DNA from: Nitrospirota bacterium
Lineage (GTDB): Bacteria > Nitrospirota > Nitrospiria > Nitrospirales > UBA8639
Reading direction: 5' to 3'
DNA: 11,590 bases
NCBI GenBank assembly: GCA_003235785.1
Contig: QJYE01000414.1
Span: 1 to 11,590, forward strand
The notes beneath the pieces were generated by a model, which ran no database searches, was not told the DNA's origin, and saw nothing but the letters and a program-made list of their open reading frames with translations. This document shows positions 7,351 to 11,590 of the stretch, one piece after another. Each line of letters opens with the position of its first letter. Position 1 is the stretch's first letter. Made by a program: the position numbers and the translations under genes.

Positions 7351-8310
7351 ATGGCCATTCAATCGTTATACCGGAACGAAGATCAGAAGTGTTGTTACCG
7401 GGCTATCAATAGTCAGGGCGTCCGGGTGTTGTGGGAAATCACCAGCGCCTGTAATGTCGAGTGCGATTTTTGTTTGGTCGAAAAAAAGCATCGGACGATT
7501 CCTCTTGCGCAGGCCATAGATATGGCTTCGGTCTTAATAGAAGAAGGGGTTGAAAAATTCTTGATCTCCGGTGGCGAGCCTCTTCTGTATCCCGGGATTC
7601 AGGAGCTGCTGACGTTTTTAGTCGAACGAGGCGTCTTGGTTAAATTATTGACCAATGGCACCATCCACCACCCGGCAATTTTCGATTTGATCAAGAAGTC
7701 TGCGCAGATCGAGGTTTCCTTGAGCGTCCAAACGATCGACGAAAGCCTTGCCGATCGGATTTTTCAACGACCGGGAAGTTGGGCCAAACTGCAGGAAACT
7801 ATCCGGGTGCTTCCCAAAGACCGACTCAACATTATTACGACCTTCAGCACCATCAATCATGATTGCATCGAGTCCATCATTGAGTGGGTGGTCGAACAGG
7901 GAATCCGGTGTCTTAGCATCACGAACGTGTTTCAAGAGACCACTCGTCCTGCCCGGTTTATGGATAATTGCTTGATGTACAAAGAGGATCCCCGCCATAT
8001 CAGTCGCCTCTTTGAGCTGATTGACCGCAAACGCCGGGAACACGAGGGACGCCTCGTGATTCGAACCACGCAATTCGGAGGAGAATCCCACGAAACCTGT
8101 GAAGCAGGTCGATCCGTTTTATATATTGACTCGACTGGCGCTCTGTTGCCGTGCACTCTCACGGACAATCACGAATACCGTAATCTCAATGCCCGGTTGT
8201 CTGTGAAGGAATTGATCCGGTATTACCGTGAGCAACTGCCGGGGCTTCCACCCTCATCGTGTGTTCCCTTGTTCTCCCTCAAATCCACGCAAGAGGCGGT
8301 GGCCCGGTGA
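7351..8310 (+). CDS. Radical SAM enzyme with a short Twitch-like C-terminus
   Basis: A radical S-adenosylmethionine enzyme, 319 residues, that would use a [4Fe-4S] cluster to generate a 5'-deoxyadenosyl radical. CNVECDFC supplies the CxxxCxxC cluster ligands Cys34, Cys38 and Cys41. SGGEP (73-77) is the SAM amino-group motif, and TNGT (101-104) follows on the next barrel strand as expected. The C-terminal portion has Cys250 (ETCEAG), Cys268 (LLPCTL in an IDSTGALLPC segment, the usual SPASM/Twitch hairpin) and Cys304 (PPSSC). This resembles a truncated SPASM (Twitch) module with three possible auxiliary-cluster ligands rather than the full seven. MoaA- and SPASM-type enzymes modify peptides, nucleotides or cofactors. 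The start ATG 7351 has only a weak GAG before it, so translation may be coupled to the small ORF ending at 7341. Its TGA overlaps the GTG of the next gene. Enzyme class is certain; the substrate is unknown. Confidence 0.93.
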   Translation: MAIQSLYRNEDQKCCYRAINSQGVRVLWEITSACNVECDFCLVEKKHRTIPLAQAIDMASVLIEEGVEKFLISGGEPLLYPGIQELLTFLVERGVLVKLLTNGTIHHPAIFDLIKKSAQIEVSLSVQTIDESLADRIFQRPGSWAKLQETIRVLPKDRLNIITTFSTINHDCIESIIEWVVEQGIRCLSITNVFQETTRPARFMDNCLMYKEDPRHISRLFELIDRKRREHEGRLVIRTTQFGGESHETCEAGRSVLYIDSTGALLPCTLTDNHEYRNLNARLSVKELIRYYREQLPGLPPSSCVPLFSLKSTQEAVAR

Positions 8311-9386
8311 TCACGGAACGTCTCAGAGTACGGCAGTTCATCAGGACCGATCAGGATTTGAATGCCTACTTGGCTCCGCTATCTTTACAGAAAGACGAAT
8401 GTGTGGTCTTTGCGCTCGAGGAATTTCACTCCAGGCTGGCCATGGAAATGTTGCAGACGCGCATGAGAAAGCAAGGACAAATGTTTGACCTTTCAGGGGA
8501 ATTGGTGCCCTGTATGGTTCTATTTTCCGATGGCATGCTATGGGCCAACCGGTCGGTCTTGCAAGCGCTCAATACCCGGCTTTCCGAACAAATCCTCCAG
8601 GATCCCATCGCACAGATCATGGTTATGAGAACCTTTCTGACGGAATTCACCAATGTGTTGGCGGTCAGCGAAGAGTTCGAGCGGACGCTTGAACGAGGCA
8701 TGGCACCAGCCCCTGAAAGCTATTTGCAGTATGTTGATGCTGTGACCAACTATCAGTCTTTAGATGCGCTGAAATTTGCCCTGAAGATAGAGGACGTCAG
8801 GCGTCTGTTCGACCAGGTCCCGGGTATGAACGCGGATTGGTGTGAGGCGTTGGTTCGTCCAGCACAGGAGTCCCTCTTCACCCGTTTGTATCGGCGTCAG
8901 TTAGAGCTGTTGCTGGTCTGGATGACCTCTCCAGATGGCTATGCCGACGCTCGCGCCGATTACCGCCGACAATGGGGATTTTTGGAAACTGAAGACCTGG
9001 ATTGTGCAGATTTCGATACCGATGTCTTCGTGGATTCCAAGATGAAGGAATTGGCAGAACGGTACGATGGAGACCCCGAGAATGTCCAGGAACAACTTCA
9101 ACATTTCGACGACTCCTTGGCCGTGGCCGGTCAGATTCACCAAGGTCGGATGAACTGTGTGTTGCATGCCATCGACTCGATGCCTATGGAACGCATCAGA
9201 ATGTATAATCTTCTTCGCCTCTGGTCTACATTGTTGCAGCATCAGGACATGAACCGGTTGGTGAAAATGCGATTTTTCCGGAATATGCATCGTGTGTGTC
9301 AGTATGGGGCGGTGCCCCCGAATGAGGTTGGTCTTCAGGATCTCCTTCTGTTACTCACAGAAAAATCGTCGGGAATAGACAGGTGA
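8307..9386 (+). CDS. Uncharacterised helical acidic protein between two radical SAM genes
   Basis: I do not recognise this family. The preferred start is GTG 8307-8309, which overlaps the preceding stop as GTGA and has AAGAGG about 10 bases upstream; it gives 359 residues. The same frame is open further up to an ATG at 8259, but that would lie deep inside the radical SAM gene. The protein looks almost wholly alpha-helical and soluble, with no signal peptide or membrane segment. It has an acidic patch near 227-240 (LETEDLDCADFDTD) and five scattered Cys (32, 69, 179, 233, 284, plus 331 near the end) not arranged as an obvious metal site. Arg/Leu-rich helices at about 187-205 and 296-325 could be interaction surfaces. 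The translational overlap and its place between two radical SAM genes suggest a dedicated partner, for example substrate binding or delivery. That is inference; a catalytic role is also possible. Coding status is well supported by length and operon fit. Confidence 0.8.
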   Translation: MITERLRVRQFIRTDQDLNAYLAPLSLQKDECVVFALEEFHSRLAMEMLQTRMRKQGQMFDLSGELVPCMVLFSDGMLWANRSVLQALNTRLSEQILQDPIAQIMVMRTFLTEFTNVLAVSEEFERTLERGMAPAPESYLQYVDAVTNYQSLDALKFALKIEDVRRLFDQVPGMNADWCEALVRPAQESLFTRLYRRQLELLLVWMTSPDGYADARADYRRQWGFLETEDLDCADFDTDVFVDSKMKELAERYDGDPENVQEQLQHFDDSLAVAGQIHQGRMNCVLHAIDSMPMERIRMYNLLRLWSTLLQHQDMNRLVKMRFFRNMHRVCQYGAVPPNEVGLQDLLLLLTEKSSGIDR

Positions 9387-9424
9387 CCATGGATAGATCC
9401 TCGAATTTATTACGGAGGTCCTGA
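9383..9424 (+). CDS. Possible mini-cistron coupling two genes
   Basis: A 13-codon reading frame runs from a GTG overlapping the preceding TGA (9384-9386) to a TGA that shares its last base with the ATG of the SPASM radical SAM gene (TGATG, 9422-9426). An internal ATG is at 9389. Both ends have the geometry of translational re-initiation, but the next gene has its own good Shine-Dalgarno (GGAGG, 9414-9418) inside this frame. It is probably coincidental. Confidence 0.15.
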   Translation: MTMDRSSNLLRRS

Positions 9425-10674
9425 TGGCTCAGCAGGAAATTCTCTATTCGATCGGCCGTGCATATGACCGGTTCGAGCATTACCAATTGCAGACTGGCCC
9501 CACCCATGAATTTGAGGGCCTATCGGAAATTCCGGTGACCATCAGAAATATTGGATGGACGCTTGGTAACGATTGCCCCTACCGCTGCACACATTGTTAC
9601 AGCATGAATGCACGGGTGAAAGGGCAGGATATGACGAGGGCCATGGTCGGGCGGGTGGTGCATCAGCTGAAGGTCAATGGCGTAGAGACGGTGAATCTTG
9701 GGGGGAACGAGCCCTTGTTTACGAATGGGCTCAACCCCCGTGACACATTGTTGCCATTGATCATTGAATTGCTTGTCCACTCGGGGATTGAAGTCGGGCT
9801 GACGACGAGCGGGATTACCCTTCTCTGGTTATACAACCATTTTCGGGAATCGTTTGATCTCCTGAATGATGTCGATGTGTCTTTTGATTCTCCGTTTCGG
9901 GAAGAGCACAACGCCAATCGTGGGGCGAATGTGTATGATCAGGCCATCGAAAGCCTGAAAATCTGTCAACGGCACCATAAACCTCATACATGTATTATGG
10001 CCGGGATGAAATGGAACTTTTCCCTGAGGCATCTGGAACGGTTGGTCGAGATTGCCAAGCTGCATGGAGCCAATATTCGTATTAATCCCGTAAAGCCGGT
10101 GGAGCCGAAACACATGGAAGTGGCGCTTCCACCAGACATGTATTACGAGGGATTCTCGTATTTACTGAAACGATGCCGTCCCATTGATTTAGGCGAACCC
10201 CCCTTGGCCGCGGTGACCGATTTTCAACAGGCTCGCCGGTGTCCTTGTGGCCGGACTTCATTTCGCATTCATTCCATCACGCCTACCGGAGAAATTTACG
10301 TCAGCCCCTGTGTCTATTTGCACGATTTCAAAGCGCCTCTGGATCTCCTGACCCATGACTTGAAGGACATTATCCAGAGCCCTCAATTCAAGGTGTTTCG
10401 CCAACGGAATGCCAACCCGGACATGATCGAAGGATGCCAGGGTTGTGACGTGATCGCACAATGCGGGGGGGGATGCTCAGCGCGTTCCTATTTATACGCG
10501 CTTCATCGGGATGGGGAAAAGACGATGTTGGCCCAGGATCCTTATTGTCCGAAAAAGATTCAACCGATGCAGCCCTTCCCTCAGCGACCGACTATTCATG
10601 CGGAGCAGCGGTTGGTGCATATGGACTATCTTTGCACCTGGATTGGTGCCCCATATAATGGGGGTGTTGAATAA
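9424..10674 (+). CDS. Radical SAM enzyme with complete SPASM domain
   Basis: A radical SAM/SPASM enzyme of 416 residues, a class best known for peptide maturation (anSME, PqqE and RiPP cyclases). CPYRCTHC gives Cys51, Cys55 and Cys58 for the SAM cluster. NLGGNEPLF (91-99) is the GGEP-type SAM motif with an inserted Asn. VDVSFDSP (150-157) and RINPVKPVEP are later barrel strands. The C-terminal SPASM region has CPC (273-275), a TPTGEIYVSPC hairpin (Cys296), then Cys338, Cys341, Cys347 and Cys351 in exact CX2CX5CX3C spacing, and Cys375. These could bind two auxiliary [4Fe-4S] clusters. About 40 residues precede the radical SAM core and could include a substrate-binding segment. ATG 9424 is supported by GGAGG at 9414-9418 (5-base spacing). 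It lies 37 bases after the unknown gene and ends with tandem TAA codons. A peptide substrate is favoured from family knowledge, but none is proven here. Confidence 0.94.
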   Translation: MAQQEILYSIGRAYDRFEHYQLQTGPTHEFEGLSEIPVTIRNIGWTLGNDCPYRCTHCYSMNARVKGQDMTRAMVGRVVHQLKVNGVETVNLGGNEPLFTNGLNPRDTLLPLIIELLVHSGIEVGLTTSGITLLWLYNHFRESFDLLNDVDVSFDSPFREEHNANRGANVYDQAIESLKICQRHHKPHTCIMAGMKWNFSLRHLERLVEIAKLHGANIRINPVKPVEPKHMEVALPPDMYYEGFSYLLKRCRPIDLGEPPLAAVTDFQQARRCPCGRTSFRIHSITPTGEIYVSPCVYLHDFKAPLDLLTHDLKDIIQSPQFKVFRQRNANPDMIEGCQGCDVIAQCGGGCSARSYLYALHRDGEKTMLAQDPYCPKKIQPMQPFPQRPTIHAEQRLVHMDYLCTWIGAPYNGGVE

Positions 10675-10728
10675 TAATAATTTCCAAGGGCATATTGGCC
10701 CACAGGCAGGTTGGATCTCAGAGGCCTC

Positions 10729-10851
10729 GGGGCGGTTCAAAAAAGTTCGTCCAGCAAGGCCGCAGTCAGTTTTTTCGCGCGGAGCGTACTTCCAGTACGT
10801 GAGCACGGAAAACTGGCGAGAACGCCGCTGGCGGCTTTTTTCAACAGCCCC
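10729..10851. repeat. 123-bp nested imperfect palindromic intergenic repeat
   Basis: The outer arms GGGGCGGTTCAAAAAAG (10729-10745) and CTTTTTTCAACAGCCCC (10835-10851) match at 15 of 17 positions when one is reverse-complemented. CCAGC (10751-10755) pairs with GCTGG (10827-10831). The inner arms at 10765-10780 and 10803-10817 also pair imperfectly, and CGTAC/GTACG (10785-10789, 10795-10799) close a 5-base loop. The whole would fold as one long stem in RNA or as a DNA cruciform. This is the structure of a REP/MITE-like dispersed element, and it resembles intergenic repeats I recall from Nitrospira genomes (recollection, not a search). Lying between the SPASM gene stop and the next ribosome-binding site, it may also attenuate or terminate transcription. 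The T6 run at 10836-10841 lies inside the 3' arm. Confidence 0.75.
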
Positions 10852-10886
10852 ATAATTGAAGGGTAGGAAGGAGGAGAGTTTCTCCC

Positions 10887-11590
10887 ATGATGCCGCTTAC
10901 CGGCCTTCACATTCCCGATCCACTTGTGGTGGGCTCTAAAGCCGCTTCTCTCTGCCGTCTGGATTCTCTGGGTTTTCGTATCGCGCCCGGGTTTATCTTT
11001 GATACCTCCTATTCCGAAAGTCTCCTCACGCTGGCTGGCCTGCGAGACCGGATACAATGGTTAGAGGAGAATGGTCCGCTGTTAAAGGAAGCCTATGTGC
11101 TCGCGCTCGGAAAAGAAATCATACAACAATTGCAGGACACCGACTTACCTCAAACGTTTGAGCGCGACCTTGAACAATGTTTCGCCTATTTAACCCAAGA
11201 TGGTTCTTCTTTGATTTGTCGATCGTCATGTTTACTCGAGGATTCTGAATGTGGAGCTTTCCCGGGAGTGTTTCAATCGGAGGCGGGACTGACAAATATG
11301 GAGGATCTGAAGAAGGCTGTGAGGAGCTGTGTCGGCTCGTTGTTCCAGCCGAAAGCTCTTCGATATTGGCTGCGAATGCCGCGACAGTCTGTGGCATTTT
11401 CCATGGGGCTTCTTATTCAACCATGGGTGAATAGCAGATGTACCGGCGTCATGTTTTTTGAACATTCAGAAAGTATTCTCGTAGAGGTGGTATCGGGGAA
11501 AGGCGAGTTATTGATGTCCGGCCCAATGGCACCCACGACCTACCGGAAGGGCGATGCGCAGAGCTGGGATAGGAATGGAGGAGAAGTGGA
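10887..11590 (+). CDS. PEP synthase/PPDK N-terminal ATP-binding-domain protein, 3' end outside the window
   Basis: The frame is open from ATG 10887 to the window end (234 residues, no stop). AAGGAGG at 10868-10874 with a trailing GGAGAG provides a strong ribosome site; a second ATG at 10890 is equally possible. The sequence matches the pyruvate phosphate dikinase PEP/pyruvate-binding N-terminal domain (PPDK_N, the ATP-grasp part of PEP synthase and rifampin phosphotransferase). GSKAASLCRLDSLGF with Lys18 and IAPGFIF correspond to the usual GGKGANL and VPPGFVI motifs. LICRSSCLLED (Arg112, Glu118) corresponds to VRSSAxxED, then GAFPGVFQS to FAGQxxTFLN. LLIQPWV (Gln178), TGVMFF and GKGELLMSG follow in the usual order. 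Such proteins use ATP to phosphorylate a swivelling His and then a substrate. Seven Cys in 234 residues is unusual. It lies 212 bases after the SPASM gene, across the palindromic repeat, so it may be a separate transcription unit. The product cannot be named without the C-terminus. Confidence 0.82.
   Translation, partial: MMPLTGLHIPDPLVVGSKAASLCRLDSLGFRIAPGFIFDTSYSESLLTLAGLRDRIQWLEENGPLLKEAYVLALGKEIIQQLQDTDLPQTFERDLEQCFAYLTQDGSSLICRSSCLLEDSECGAFPGVFQSEAGLTNMEDLKKAVRSCVGSLFQPKALRYWLRMPRQSVAFSMGLLIQPWVNSRCTGVMFFEHSESILVEVVSGKGELLMSGPMAPTTYRKGDAQSWDRNGGEV

Noticed and set aside
8259..8306. ATG 8259 as the start of the unknown protein
   Set aside because: It would overlap the radical SAM gene by 52 bases; the GTGA overlap start at 8307 is more typical.
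10688..10701. GGGC/GCCC hairpin just after the SPASM gene as a terminator
   Set aside because: Only a 4-bp stem and no T-run follow it.
10658..10855. Small plus-strand ORF running from the end of the SPASM gene through the palindromic repeat, considered as a precursor peptide
   Set aside because: No Shine-Dalgarno, and most of its codons are the repeat element itself, so the frame is probably incidental.
10737..11057. Minus-strand 106-codon frame across the repeat and the PPDK-type gene start
   Set aside because: It is opposite a frame with clear PPDK_N motifs and a strong ribosome-binding site, and has no recognisable protein features.

Overview
The window is protein-dense bacterial DNA with moderate G+C, several GTG starts and clear Shine-Dalgarno motifs (GGAGG/AAGGAGG). 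Two hints suggest a Nitrospirota (Nitrospira-like) genome. One is the general look of the proteins. The other is a roughly 123-bp imperfect palindrome at 10729-10851, which resembles, from memory and unchecked, an intergenic repeat common in Nitrospira genomes. The assignment is an inference, not a demonstration. No tRNA, rRNA, CRISPR array, transposase or phage gene was seen.

Left part (1-5771, + strand): the 3' part of a very large protein gene of no recognised family (1-3924, open to the window edge). A gap of about 200 bp follows, holding a weak hairpin and short repeats. Next is an HD-domain phosphohydrolase gene of the SAMHD1/dGTPase-like type (4125-5771) with one altered motif position. 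Nothing seen links these two genes to the rest.

Right part (5785-11590): an apparent biosynthetic or peptide-modification locus. A DegT/DnrJ/EryC1/StrS-type PLP aminotransferase lies on the minus strand (5785-7089). A 261-bp divergent region separates it from a plus-strand series. That series is a possible 39-codon small ORF with its own Shine-Dalgarno (7222-7341), a radical SAM enzyme with a short Cys-containing C-terminus (7351-8310), an unknown helical acidic protein with a GTGA start/stop overlap (8307-9386), and a radical SAM enzyme with a complete SPASM motif (9424-10674). After the palindromic repeat comes the start of a phosphoenolpyruvate synthase/PPDK N-terminal-domain protein (10887 to the window end).

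Working model (inference): the two radical SAM enzymes and the unknown protein form one transcription unit and modify a peptide or small metabolite. The PLP aminotransferase and the ATP-dependent phosphotransfer-type enzyme would add further steps. The 39-codon ORF directly upstream of the first radical SAM gene is the only precursor-peptide candidate visible. I do not recognise this gene combination as a characterised pathway.
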